Below are positions 8,136 through 17,300 of a stretch of DNA of 64,000 nt, piece by piece. Source of the stretch: Candidatus Krumholzibacteriota bacterium (GTDB taxonomy: Bacteria > Krumholzibacteriota > Krumholzibacteriia > Krumholzibacteriales > Krumholzibacteriaceae). A program made the translations under genes and the position numbers. Where the stretch lies: NCBI GenBank assembly GCA_016931295.1, contig JAFGEZ010000005.1:1-64000 (forward strand). The letters run 5' to 3'. The notes below the pieces were generated by a model, which did not search any database, was not told the DNA's origin, and saw only the letters and a list, made by a program, of their open reading frames with translations. The stretch's first letter is position 1; the number at the start of each line of letters is the position of its first letter.

Positions 8136-8540
8136 TCAGTCGTCGTCGCGGGCGAACTCGGCGAGGGTAACGCCGCCGAGGCTCCCGTCGATCGCCGACG
8201 CGAGCCGTTCCCAGACCGACCGCGTCGGGCAACCGTCGTACTTCGGGCACGCCCCGGGGTCGGGCACGCAGGGCACGATGCCGTTTCCCGTCTCCAGGAC
8301 GGAGACGACGTCGGCCGCCGTGATCAGCTCGGGGGACCGCGCCAGCACGTAGCCGCCCCCCTTGCCGCGGTGACTCTCGAGCAGGCCGGCCGCTCGCAGC
8401 GATCCGAGGATCCGGTCCAGGTACTTCTTGGACACGTTCTCGCAGGCCGCCACCGTGTCGCTCGTCACCGGGTCGCCCTTCGCCCGGACGATCGACACCA
8501 TCGCCCGCAGGCCGTACCGTGAACGCGTGGACAGACGCAC
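8136..8540 (-). CDS. Rrf2-family transcriptional regulator with three Cys, probable Fe-S sensor
   Basis: 134 residues from the GTG at 8540, which has a GGAGG six bases upstream; longer starts lack a site. The N-terminal winged helix (STRSRYGLRAM..., then KKYLDRILGSLRAAGLL and the wing RGKGGGYVLAR) is diagnostic of Rrf2/IscR. Three Cys at 91, 98 and 104 (C-x6-C-x5-C) occupy the cluster-binding loop of IscR/NsrR/RsrR-type proteins, so an Fe-S cofactor is likely. IscR spacing is C-x5-C-x5-C, so the exact class is open. No isc/suf genes lie nearby; the neighbour downstream is a secreted VCBS protein and a peptidase is divergent. Autoregulation is likely because the promoter is only tens of bases away. 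Confidence 0.88.
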   Translation of the reverse strand: MRLSTRSRYGLRAMVSIVRAKGDPVTSDTVAACENVSKKYLDRILGSLRAAGLLESHRGKGGGYVLARSPELITAADVVSVLETGNGIVPCVPDPGACPKYDGCPTRSVWERLASAIDGSLGGVTLAEFARDDD

Positions 8541-8565
8541 AAACCACCTCCATTTATACACCAAC

Positions 8566-8594
8566 ATAGTAGACAATAAGCGGGTCGAACGCAA
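8566..8594 (-). promoter_or_regulatory. Promoter of the Rrf2 regulator gene
   Basis: Minus strand TTGCGT (8594-8589), 17-base spacer, TACTAT (8571-8566), followed by an AT-rich start region and the ribosome site at about 8547-8551. Confidence 0.55.
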
Positions 8595-8759
8595 GTCTTT
8601 TCCGCGCTGGAGGATCGATGCCGGGCACCGTGTCGCCCCGCGCGCGCCGCCGATCCCCGTACCGGTCGCGGACGAGCGAAATCCTGTCCGATCGCATCGG
8701 GAATATGCTACGCTCCGGTAAAACGATCCCGCCCCAATCCGCTCTGCGAGGTGACACGG

Positions 8760-10730
8760 ATGAAACGTTTCACGATACTCTTCGCGGCCTTGCTCCTGCT
8801 CGCGCCGGTCCTCGCCGCGGCGCCCCCCGCCGGCGTTCCGGCCGGCCTCGACGCATGGTGCAACTGCACCGGACTCATCGCGGGCCGCGGCACCACGGTC
8901 GACGGCTCGATCCTCTTCGCCAAGAGCGAGGACGACACCCCCGCCTCGATCGACTTCCTCTGGCGCATCCCCCGACGGCAATACGCGCCGGGCTCGGTCC
9001 TGCGTCTCGAGAACGGCGGGGCGATCCCCCAGGTTGCCGAGACGTACGCCTACATGTGGGACCAGGGCCCCGGCACCTCCTTCTCCAACAACGTCGTGAA
9101 CGAGTGGGGCGTCGCGATCGGCAGCAACGCCTGCCTCTCGCGCGAGGACCCGGTGGAGGAGGTCGCCGCGCGCGGCGACCTCGTCGACGGCGGCCTCGCC
9201 TTCGAGCTGCGGATGATCCTCGCCGAACGGGCCCGCACGGCGCGCGAGGCGGTACAGATCGCCGCCGATCTCCTCGACCGCCACGGCTACAACGCGAGCG
9301 GGCGATGCCTCCACATCGTCGGCCCGGCGGAGGCCTGGCAACTCCAGATGGTGCGCGGCAAGCAGTACGTCGCCCGCCGCGTGCAAGACGACGAGGTGGC
9401 GATCATCGCCAACACCTACAGCATCCGCGAGGTCGATCCCGCCGACCGCGAGAACTTCGTCTGCTCGCCCCGCCTCGTCGAGTACGCCGTCGAGCGCGGC
9501 TGGTACGATCCGGACGCGGGCAAGCCCTTCGACTTCGCCGCGACGTACGCCCACCGGAACCTCTTCACCCACTTCGCGAACACCGACCGCCAGTGGGATC
9601 TCGGGCGGCTCGTCGACGCTGGCTTCCCCGTCTCGTGGCGGGAGGCGCGCACCGGCGTCCTCCCCGTCTCGGCCACGCCGGACCGCAAGCTCTCCGTCGC
9701 CGATCTCATGGCGATCTTCCGCGACCACTACGAGGGCACCCCCCTCGACTCGACCGACAGCTACCGGCTCTCCCCGCACCACGCGCCGGGACGGCCGATC
9801 TGCTGCAACACGACCCACCGGACGACGATCATCCAGGAGCGCTCCTGGCTGCCCCCCGCGATCGGCACGGTCGTCTGGCGGGCCCTCGAGCCCCCCTGCA
9901 CGAGCGGATTCGTGCCGTGGTATCTCGGGATCACGCGGATCCCGGCCGCCTTCCAGGCCGCCCCGCTGCGCGCCGACACGGCCCGCGCGCAGCGCGTGGA
10001 TTTCCACTTCCACATGCCGCCGGAGACCTTCGCGCTCGATACGGCCTCCTCCGGCGGGCTCTTCAAGTTCTACCGCCGGCTCGTCGACGGCGACTACGCC
10101 CGGACGATCGGGATGGTGCGGAAGACATGGGACGGGTTCGAGGCGGAGGCGCTCGGGATGCAGGCGGCCGTCGAGAAGACGGCGCTCGAGCTGTGGGAGA
10201 CCGACCCGCCTCTCGCACGCGAGTTCCTCACGCTCTACTCGGGGGCGATGGCGACGCGCTCGATGGAGATCGCCCGCCAACTCGTCGACGAGCTGCCACT
10301 GACGGCGGGTGTCCTGACCGCCCGCGGCGTGTGGCTTTTCGAGGCGGGGGACCCGGCGGCGGCCGCCGCCGACTTCGAGGCGGCCCTCGCCGCACGGCCG
10401 GGGGACGCGGAGGCGGCTCGGCTGCTCGACTGGGCGCGCGCGCAGATGCGGCTGGAGGCGGAGAGACCGCCCGAGCTGCCGGTCCGGCTCCTCGATCGCC
10501 TGGCCGGCGAGTACGGGGAACGCCACATCTTCCGGCGAGGCGACCAGCTCTTCTACCGGCGCGGGGACGGCCCCGAGTACCGTCTCGTGCCGATAGACGA
10601 GCGCACCTTCGCCCTCGAGGGCAATCCGGCCTTCCGGCTCCGGTTCGCCGATGGCAAGGGCGGCGTCGTCGAAGCGGTCGAGGGCCTCTCTTTCGACGGG
10701 CGGACCGACCGGTCCGCGCGGACACGGTAG
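8760..10730 (+). CDS. Secreted C69 (U34)-family dipeptidase with extra C-terminal domain
   Basis: 656 residues from the ATG at 8760, six bases after GAGGTG; a GTG at 8751 would add three residues but overlaps that site. A signal peptide covers about 1-20. The Ntn-hydrolase start CTGLIAGRGTTVDGS (Cys36) and SFSNNVVNEWGVAIG match the peptidase family C69/acid ceramidase-like fold, which cleaves dipeptides or other amides using the N-terminal Cys. Family members usually stop near 500 residues; here residues about 480-656 add a TPR-like helical pair (LFEAGDPAAAAADFEAAL) and a small beta domain of unknown role. The protein acts outside the cytoplasm. It is divergent from the Rrf2 gene. Confidence 0.85.
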   Translation: MKRFTILFAALLLLAPVLAAAPPAGVPAGLDAWCNCTGLIAGRGTTVDGSILFAKSEDDTPASIDFLWRIPRRQYAPGSVLRLENGGAIPQVAETYAYMWDQGPGTSFSNNVVNEWGVAIGSNACLSREDPVEEVAARGDLVDGGLAFELRMILAERARTAREAVQIAADLLDRHGYNASGRCLHIVGPAEAWQLQMVRGKQYVARRVQDDEVAIIANTYSIREVDPADRENFVCSPRLVEYAVERGWYDPDAGKPFDFAATYAHRNLFTHFANTDRQWDLGRLVDAGFPVSWREARTGVLPVSATPDRKLSVADLMAIFRDHYEGTPLDSTDSYRLSPHHAPGRPICCNTTHRTTIIQERSWLPPAIGTVVWRALEPPCTSGFVPWYLGITRIPAAFQAAPLRADTARAQRVDFHFHMPPETFALDTASSGGLFKFYRRLVDGDYARTIGMVRKTWDGFEAEALGMQAAVEKTALELWETDPPLAREFLTLYSGAMATRSMEIARQLVDELPLTAGVLTARGVWLFEAGDPAAAAADFEAALAARPGDAEAARLLDWARAQMRLEAERPPELPVRLLDRLAGEYGERHIFRRGDQLFYRRGDGPEYRLVPIDERTFALEGNPAFRLRFADGKGGVVEAVEGLSFDGRTDRSARTR

Positions 10731-10766
10731 GAATTGCGCCCGCGGACGACGGAACACGTCGCCGGC

Positions 10767-11687
10767 ATGAAGGGAAAAGGGTTGGAGACGATCTACCTGT
10801 CGAATGATGGCCCGGAGCTGTCGCGCGTCGCGCTCGGCATGATGCGCCTCCGGGACTGGCAACTCGCGCGGCCGGAGCTGTGCGAACTGATCGAACGCTG
10901 CCTCGAACTCGGCCTGAACACCTTCGACCATGCGGACATCTACGGCGGGCAGGCGTGCGAGTCGCTCTTCGGCGATGCTTTCTCGTCGATGGCGGTGGCG
11001 CGGGAGGATGTCCGGCTCGTCACGAAATGCGGCATCCGCATCCCCGGCCCGGGCGCAACCGACCCCGTGGTGAAGCACTATGACTCGTCGCGCGCCTACA
11101 TCCTGCGTTCGGTCGAGGGCTCGCTGAAACGCCTGCGCACCGGCTACGTCGACCTCCTGCTCATCCACCGCCCCGACCCGCTGATGGACGCGGCGGAGAT
11201 CGCTGCCGCCTTCACGGAGCTGCGCGAGCGCGGCCTCGTGCGCTTCTTCGGCGTCTCGAACTTCACCCCGTCGCAGTTCGACCTGCTGCAATCGCGCCTC
11301 CCGTTCTCGCTCGTCACAAACCAGATCGAATGCTCCGTCCTCCAGACCGAGGCCCTCGACGACGGGACGCTCGACGCGTGCCAGCGGCTCGGCATCGCGC
11401 CCATGGCCTGGAGCCCCCTCGGCGGCGGGGCGCTGTTCGACGCCTCGTCGAAACGGGCCTCCGCGGTCCTCCGCGAGCTGGCGGAGATCGGCAAGGAGCG
11501 GGGTATCGGCTCGATCGACCGGTTGGCGATCGCGTGGCTGCGTTGCCATCCCGCCAACATCGTCCCGGTGATCGGCACGGGCAACCCGGAGCGGATCGCC
11601 GAATCGGTCGCGGCGTCCGGCACGGACATCTCGCGGGAGGACTGGTTCCGGATCCTCCGGGCCTCCCGCGGCGCGGACGTGCCATAG
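10767..11687 (+). CDS. Aldo/keto reductase (YdhF-like)
   Basis: 306 residues from the ATG at 10767. A TTG at 10782, with AGGGA six bases upstream, would start exactly where E. coli YdhF-type proteins do, so the start is uncertain; the first five residues may be untranslated. TIM-barrel AKR signatures: FDHADIYGG (catalytic Asp and Tyr), VTKCGI (Lys), LLIHRPDP (His) and the C-terminal NADPH site VIGTGNPERI. It reduces a carbonyl substrate with NADPH in the cytosol; the substrate is unknown. It starts 36 bases after the peptidase gene and is followed directly by the remains of a Gfo/Idh/MocA oxidoreductase gene, a common partner of AKR genes. Confidence 0.88.
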   Translation: MKGKGLETIYLSNDGPELSRVALGMMRLRDWQLARPELCELIERCLELGLNTFDHADIYGGQACESLFGDAFSSMAVAREDVRLVTKCGIRIPGPGATDPVVKHYDSSRAYILRSVEGSLKRLRTGYVDLLLIHRPDPLMDAAEIAAAFTELRERGLVRFFGVSNFTPSQFDLLQSRLPFSLVTNQIECSVLQTEALDDGTLDACQRLGIAPMAWSPLGGGALFDASSKRASAVLRELAEIGKERGIGSIDRLAIAWLRCHPANIVPVIGTGNPERIAESVAASGTDISREDWFRILRASRGADVP

Positions 11688-11702
11688 GGGGAAACGCTGA
11701 AC

Positions 11703-11858
11703 GTGGGGATCGGATGGGGGATTCTCGGGCCCGGCGCCGTCGCGAGGCGGTTCGCCGGCGACCTGCTGAACGTTGAAGGCGCCCGGCTGGCGGCCCGCGG
11801 TCGCGCCGCATTGAAAAGCATTATTGACCGGCCCGGAAGGGCGCGCCTATATTCCTAA
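11703..11858 (+). pseudogene. Truncated Gfo/Idh/MocA-type oxidoreductase remnant
   Basis: The frame starting at the GTG at 11703, 15 bases after the AKR stop, reads VGIGWGILGPGAVARRFAG then DLLNVEGARLAA, which is the N-terminal NAD-binding beta-alpha-beta of Gfo/Idh/MocA oxidoreductases (G-I-L-G-x-G-x-I/V-A-x-x-F). After about 33 residues the similarity stops and a new promoter (11824-11853) begins; the frame ends at a TAA at 11856-11858. The family is normally 330-380 residues, so about 90% of the gene is gone. The join suggests a deletion or replacement that brought in the glucan locus. Confidence 0.65.
11824..11853 (+). promoter_or_regulatory. Promoter of the beta-glucan lipoprotein/GH16 genes
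   Basis: TTGACC (11824-11829), 18-base spacer, TATATT (11848-11853). It lies about 140 bases before the ATG at 11996 and inside the oxidoreductase remnant. Confidence 0.7.
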
Positions 11859-11995
11859 CGGGCGCGCGCGCCGTTCCGCGGAAACGGCCGTCAGCCGGAC
11901 GGGTCACGGACGCGTCCCGACGGTTCGACCGGCGACACCGGACGGAGATTTTTCCGATCGCGCGACAACGAATCCGGAAATCACGGAGGCACGAC

Positions 11996-13402
11996 ATGAC
12001 AGGACCCAGGATACGCCGCGTCGCCGCCGTTATCGCGGCCCTCGTCGTCATCGCGGGGTGCGGCCGCGACACGGGCTCGCTCGATCCGGCGCCGATCAGC
12101 ACCGACCCGGTCGTCTTCACGGACGCCTTCGGGCAGGGGGTCGACTTCCAGGCATTCCTCAACTCGAAGCTCGACGCGCTACAGACGACGACCACCACCA
12201 TACACAGCGGCACGACCGCCCTCGAGGTGACCGTGCCCGGCCCCGACGATCCCTCCGGCTGGTTCGCCGGCGGCGCGTTCGTGGCCAACGTCCCGCGCGA
12301 CTTCAGCGGGTACGATGCCCTCACCTTCTGGGCACGGGCGAGCAAGAGCCCGGCCGTCCTCAATACGGCGGGCATCGCGAACGACAACACGGGCACCTCC
12401 ATCTACGAGGCGTCCGTGAACAACCTGTCCCTCACCACGACGTGGACGAAGTACATCATCCCGATCCCGCTCCCGGCGAAGCTCGCGATGGAGAAGGGGC
12501 TCTTCTTCTTCGCCGAGGGGTACGAGTCGGACAACGTCTCCTACCAGATCTGGTTCGACGATATCGTCTACGAGAAGACCGGCCTCGTCTCCAATCCGCG
12601 TCCCGTGCTCGATCCCGGCGCCGCCAGCGCCTTCGTCGGCGCGACGGTCGACATCTCCGGCACGAGCGTCACCTTCGACGTCGACGGCACGGACGTCACC
12701 GTCGAGCACCTCCCCGGCTATTTCTCCTTCGCCTCGTCGAACGACACCGTCGCGCAGGTCGTCGACGGGAACATCGTGGTGGTCGGTCCGGGCACGGCGA
12801 CGATCACGGCGGCGCTCGGAAACGTGCCGGCTTCGGGAGCCGTCACCCTGACGGCGAATCCCGCTCCGACGACGCCGGCGCCGGTGCCGACCATTCCCGC
12901 CGACGACGTCATCTCCCTCTTCAGCGACGTCTACGACGACATCACCGTCGACTCCTGGTCGGCCGACTGGCCCGACCAGGCGGACGTCGCCGACTTCGCG
13001 ATCGCCGGCAACCCGGTGAAGGCCTACACGAACCTCGTCTACGCCGGCATCCTCTTCGAGACGGTCCTCGTCGACGCCGCCGACATGGACTTCTTTCACA
13101 TCGACGTCTGGGCGCCGCCGGGCACCTCCGCCATCAAGGTGAAACTCGTCGACTTCGGCGAGGACGGCGTGTATGGCGGCGCGCCCGACAGCCAGAAGGA
13201 GCTCACCTTCACGGGCGCTTCGGTCCCCCCGTTCACGGCGGGAGCCTGGGTGGGCCTCGACATCCCGCTCGCCGACTTCATGGGGCCGACGGGCCTGCAG
13301 AGCCGCGAGCATCTCGCCCAGCTCCTGATCTCCGGCGCGAACATCACGGCCTTCATCGACAACGTGTTCTTCTACCGGCTACCGGGCGGAGCCGGCCGAT
13401 AG
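11996..13402 (+). CDS. Surface lipoprotein with carbohydrate-binding-like and Ig-like domains (predicted glucan binding)
   Basis: 468 residues, ATG preceded by GGAGG. Lipobox VVIAGC puts the lipid Cys at residue 22. Three parts can be seen: a jelly-roll-like domain (about 35-200, YDALTFWARAS, then WTKYIIPIP and IWFDDIVYE, as in CBM families that end in a calcium/beta strand DDI), a BIG2/Ig-like segment (about 205-290, SSNDTVAQVVDGNIVVVGPGTATITA cut into two strands), a Pro/Thr linker, and a second jelly-roll-like domain (about 300-465, also ending IDNVFFYRL). There are no catalytic motifs. Being 19 bases upstream of a GH16 lipoprotein gene, it probably captures beta-glucan at the outer membrane, replacing SusD-like proteins. 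The domain calls are by pattern only. Confidence 0.75.
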   Translation: MTGPRIRRVAAVIAALVVIAGCGRDTGSLDPAPISTDPVVFTDAFGQGVDFQAFLNSKLDALQTTTTTIHSGTTALEVTVPGPDDPSGWFAGGAFVANVPRDFSGYDALTFWARASKSPAVLNTAGIANDNTGTSIYEASVNNLSLTTTWTKYIIPIPLPAKLAMEKGLFFFAEGYESDNVSYQIWFDDIVYEKTGLVSNPRPVLDPGAASAFVGATVDISGTSVTFDVDGTDVTVEHLPGYFSFASSNDTVAQVVDGNIVVVGPGTATITAALGNVPASGAVTLTANPAPTTPAPVPTIPADDVISLFSDVYDDITVDSWSADWPDQADVADFAIAGNPVKAYTNLVYAGILFETVLVDAADMDFFHIDVWAPPGTSAIKVKLVDFGEDGVYGGAPDSQKELTFTGASVPPFTAGAWVGLDIPLADFMGPTGLQSREHLAQLLISGANITAFIDNVFFYRLPGGAGR

Positions 13403-13421
13403 CCGAGGAAAGGCGACGCCG

Positions 13422-14279
13422 GTGACGACTCGATACCGGAGACATCGACGCGCGAGCCGAGTCGGAGCGCCGCCGGCGGCACTGCTCATTGCCGCGATCG
13501 CCCTCCTGCTCGCCGCGACGGCGGGCTGTGATCGCGACGACGACGCGGCGGAATGGAAGCTCGTCTGGGAGGACACCTTCGACGGCGACGCCGGGACGTC
13601 GCCGGATTCGGCGAGCTGGGACTTCGACATCGGAACGAACTGGGGCAACAACCAGCTCGAGTACGACACCGACCGGCCTGAAAACGTCTCCCTGGACGGC
13701 TGGGGGAACCTCGCCATCGTCGCGCGGCGGGAGGAATACCTCGGGCGGGAGTACACGTCCGGGCGCATCAAGACGGAGGGGCGCTTCTCGCAGACGCGCG
13801 GGCGGTTCGAGGCGCGGATCCGCCTGCCGGTGGGGCAGGGGATCTGGCCGGCCTTCTGGCTGCTTGGCACCGATATCGACGTGGTCGGCTGGCCGGAGTG
13901 CGGCGAGATCGACATCATGGAATACCGCGGGCAGGAACCGAACGTGGCCATCAACAGCCTGCACGGTCCCGGCTACTCGGGCGGCTCGGCGATCAGCCGG
14001 AGATACGTGCTTCCCGGGAACGGGTTCGACGCGGACTTCCACGTGTTCGCGATCGAGTGGGATCGCACGCGCATTACCTGGTTCGTCGACGACACCCGCA
14101 CCTTCACGGTGACGACGGAGGACATTCCGGCCGGCGGTCGCTGGGTGTTCAACCACCCGTTCTTCATCATCCTGAACGTCGCCGTCGGCGGCAATTTCGT
14201 CGGGCCGCCCGACGACGAGACGACCGTCTTCCCGCAAACGATGCTCGTCGACCGGGTCCGCGTCTACAGCATGGAATGA
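13422..14279 (+). CDS. GH16 endo-beta-glucanase (laminarinase-type) lipoprotein
   Basis: 285 residues from a GTG with AGGAAAGG upstream. A signal peptide ends in the lipobox TAGC (Cys about 37), so the enzyme is anchored in a membrane, probably facing out. GH16 signature GEIDIMEYRG: nucleophile E162, D164 and acid/base E167 in the bulged E-x-D-x-x-E form used by beta-1,3-glucanases (laminarinases). Other family strands are present (WEDTFDG, GRFEARIRLP, WPAFWLLG, FHVFAIEWD, FFIILNVAVGG). Expected reaction: endo-hydrolysis of beta-1,3- or mixed-linked glucan by retention. It forms an operon with the lipoprotein before it and faces the GH-A/barrel gene convergently. Confidence 0.92.
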   Translation: MTTRYRRHRRASRVGAPPAALLIAAIALLLAATAGCDRDDDAAEWKLVWEDTFDGDAGTSPDSASWDFDIGTNWGNNQLEYDTDRPENVSLDGWGNLAIVARREEYLGREYTSGRIKTEGRFSQTRGRFEARIRLPVGQGIWPAFWLLGTDIDVVGWPECGEIDIMEYRGQEPNVAINSLHGPGYSGGSAISRRYVLPGNGFDADFHVFAIEWDRTRITWFVDDTRTFTVTTEDIPAGGRWVFNHPFFIILNVAVGGNFVGPPDDETTVFPQTMLVDRVRVYSME

Positions 14280-14379
14280 CGCTCACGCCGATCCGGCGCG
14301 AAGGCCGCATCGATTCCGTCTTCCCGGGCCCGGATCGCCGGGCCGCACGCCACCCATCGAAACGATCTCCCCCGGCCCC

Positions 14380-17300
14380 CTACAGGGACACGTGGAGATA
14401 GGTCCTGATCTCCCACTCGGAGCCGTCGCCGGGGGCGGTGGGGTCGCAGACGAGGTCGCCGCCGACGCCCGGCACCAGGGCCGGGCAGTAGCGGTTGGAG
14501 TACTCGTCGAGCGACCGCCAGAGGCCGCGGATGCCCACGCGCGTCTGCGGGAAGGCGAACCACCGCGGCGACCCGATCGCGTAGGAGATGTCCCCCATCA
14601 CCTGCACGGGGTAGGTGTAGTTGAAATCACGGTGGTAGTCGTAGGGCCCCCAGTCGTTGAACTTCGCGAAGGTCGCGAGGGCCAGGGGCCCCCACGTGAT
14701 CCTCGCGGCCGTCCCGAAGCGCTCGATCTTGCGGAGATCCTCGCCGTTCGGCTCCGCCCAGCCGCCGTAGAAATGGGCGACGACGCGCCGCCCGGGAGCG
14801 AGCCTGGAGACGATGCGCGCGTGCACCTCCCACAGGTCGCGGGGAGGCGTCGCGTTGGGGAAGGGGAACGACGTCACGCCGTCCTCCATGATCCCGATTC
14901 CTGCGTCCATCGTCGTCGGAAGGTGGCGGAAGACGTAGCCGAGGCTCCAGGCGAGACTCGCGTCCTCACGCATATCGTTGTCCCATGCCCACATCCACGT
15001 CGCGGGCGTCGGATCGTACGCGAGAACGAGCTCCGCGCCGACCGTCTCGCGGTTGTAGCGGACGGCGAAGGGGTCGTCGAGCACGTTCCGCGGCCTCGCG
15101 GGAGCGGGTGCGTCGGCGGGGATGGGGTCCTCGATCGGCTTCTGCCAGAGAAAGTTCGGGCCGATCTGGAACCTGCCGATGTCCATGGCGATACCGGACA
15201 TGACGTTCCGCTGGTTGCTCCAGCCGCTGTCCCTGAGCGTCCAGCCGGTGAAGTTGTAGATGGCCGTCGGCCCCCCGTCGGCGACGAGACCGGCGACTGC
15301 GGACTGCGCGTACCAGTGCCAGCGCCCCGTCTCGAAGGTCAGCTTCGCCTTCGCGCCGAAGGCATCGCTGTCCTTGATCTCGTCGACGTAGACCTTGTAC
15401 CCGTCCGCCGTCGCCTCGACGATCTGGAAGGGATCGCCGGCCTTCGTCGAGCCGGCCCAGATGCCGCCGATCTCGATCCCGAGGCGCCCCCAGTTCGTCT
15501 TGAAGGCCAGCGTCGCGCGGCGGGTCGGGGGCACCGGGACGGCGATCGACGAGGTGAGCGCATTCTGGCTCGCGAACTCCTCCTGGAAGAGGGCGGTCGC
15601 CTCCACCCGGCCGAAGGCGCGCGTGTACTTCACGTAGAACGAGGGGTTCGCCCCCCACCAGAGCTGCGGACCGTAGGCGAACTTGAGTCCCTCGAAGGCG
15701 CGCTTCAGGCTGACCTCCACGCCGACCGGCGCATCGCTGTTGTAGATATCGATGTTCTCGCCGTAGAAGGCGTCGCGGTAGAGGCCGAAGAAATCCCCCT
15801 CGTAGCCCCAGTGCGTGTGGCCGACGCGATAGAAGCCGTCGAGATGGAACCAGGTATCGTCCCACGATACGGACGCGCCGTACACCTTCACCCGCTCGAT
15901 CCCGTTGAAATCGTAGGGCTCCCCGTCGGCGATGATCGTCCGCCGCCGGCCGCGGTTCTCGTAGTAGATCTCGTCGATGGGATTGACGGCGACGTTGCCG
16001 AGGATATTGATCGAGAGATTTCCGGTGAAATTCTCCGCGGGCTTCACCTCGAACTCCGTGTAGAAGGACTCCTGGTGATCGAAGCCCTGGAACCCGGGCA
16101 ACTTCAGCTGCGGGAATTCCGACTCGGGCGTGCTGATGTCCGTGCCGCCGGTGTTGAACGTCTCGTACTCCATCCGGACGCCGGACACGCGGACGCGCTC
16201 GGTCTGCTCGGCGACGAGCGCGACCTTGTCGCCGCGCGCCTCGACGGCCGTCATGACGGGGGAGATCGCGCCGAAGTGCTCGGCGATCGTCGCGAGGTCG
16301 GTTCCCCCGGCGTAGGGATCGAGTCGGAAGGCCTTCTGGAGGGCGTAGTAGGCGGCCCGCGGGTAGACCTCGTAGAGGCCGCGGGAGTCGGGGCGCCCCT
16401 TGGCCGTGATGCCCCACCACTCCTCGTTCATGTTGTTCCCGCCCTCGACGAAATCCTCGGGATAGGCCCGGTTGGGCCAGGACGCGTTGAGATCGTGGAC
16501 GTCGAGATTGCTGTCCTGCAGGTACTTCCACCAGCCGTCGCTCCACTGGAAGACGAAACCGCCGGCGGCGTTCCCGACGCGGCCCTTGCCGGCGGACTGC
16601 TCGTAGATCTCCCGCCACTGCCCCACCAGGTAGCGCGCCTGCATCACCTGGTCCTCGCGCATCTCGCGCGCGTTCCAGGCGTCCGCCCCGAACTCGGTGA
16701 AGACCACGGGGACGCCGAGCTCGTCTTTCACCCGCCGGAAGAGATCCCGGGCGGAGATCCCCCGGTAGACGTTCGTCCCGAAGATGTCGATGTTCCGGCA
16801 CTCCTCGGCGATGATGTCGAGGTACTGGATGTCGCCGTTCGCGATCGCCACCGGGCGCCCGTCGCGGGCCTTGACGGCGTCGGTGACGTCGCCGAAGAGG
16901 GAGTAGAGGTGCCGCGCCCTGGCCGCGTCGCGCTCCCCCTCGGGCAGGGCCTCGATCTCGTTGGAGGCCCAGTGCAGGCCGTAGTTGTTCTCGTTGCCGA
17001 GCAGCCAGAAGAGCATGCCCTTCGTGTTCCTGAACTCGTCGACGAGCGCCACGATCTCGGCGGTGATGGCCTGCCTCATCCGCGGATCGGAGTAGTCGAC
17101 CGACGGGTGCCAGACGCCGTCGAGGGTGAAACCGTAGCGCCCCATCGGGTGGTTGACCACGGTGTAGATGCCGTAGCGCTCGTAGATATGCTCCACCCAG
17201 CGCGGCGGAATCCCCGCGTATTGGCGGATGACGTTCACGCCCATGGCTCTGAGCAGCTGCATCTCCCGCGCGAGGGCCTCCTCGATGACGTCGTCCGGCT

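Noticed and set aside
8541-11549. Upstream extension of the Rrf2 frame over 1000 codons
   Set aside because: The extension lies opposite the peptidase and aldo/keto reductase genes and is a shadow; GGAGG fixes the start at 8540.
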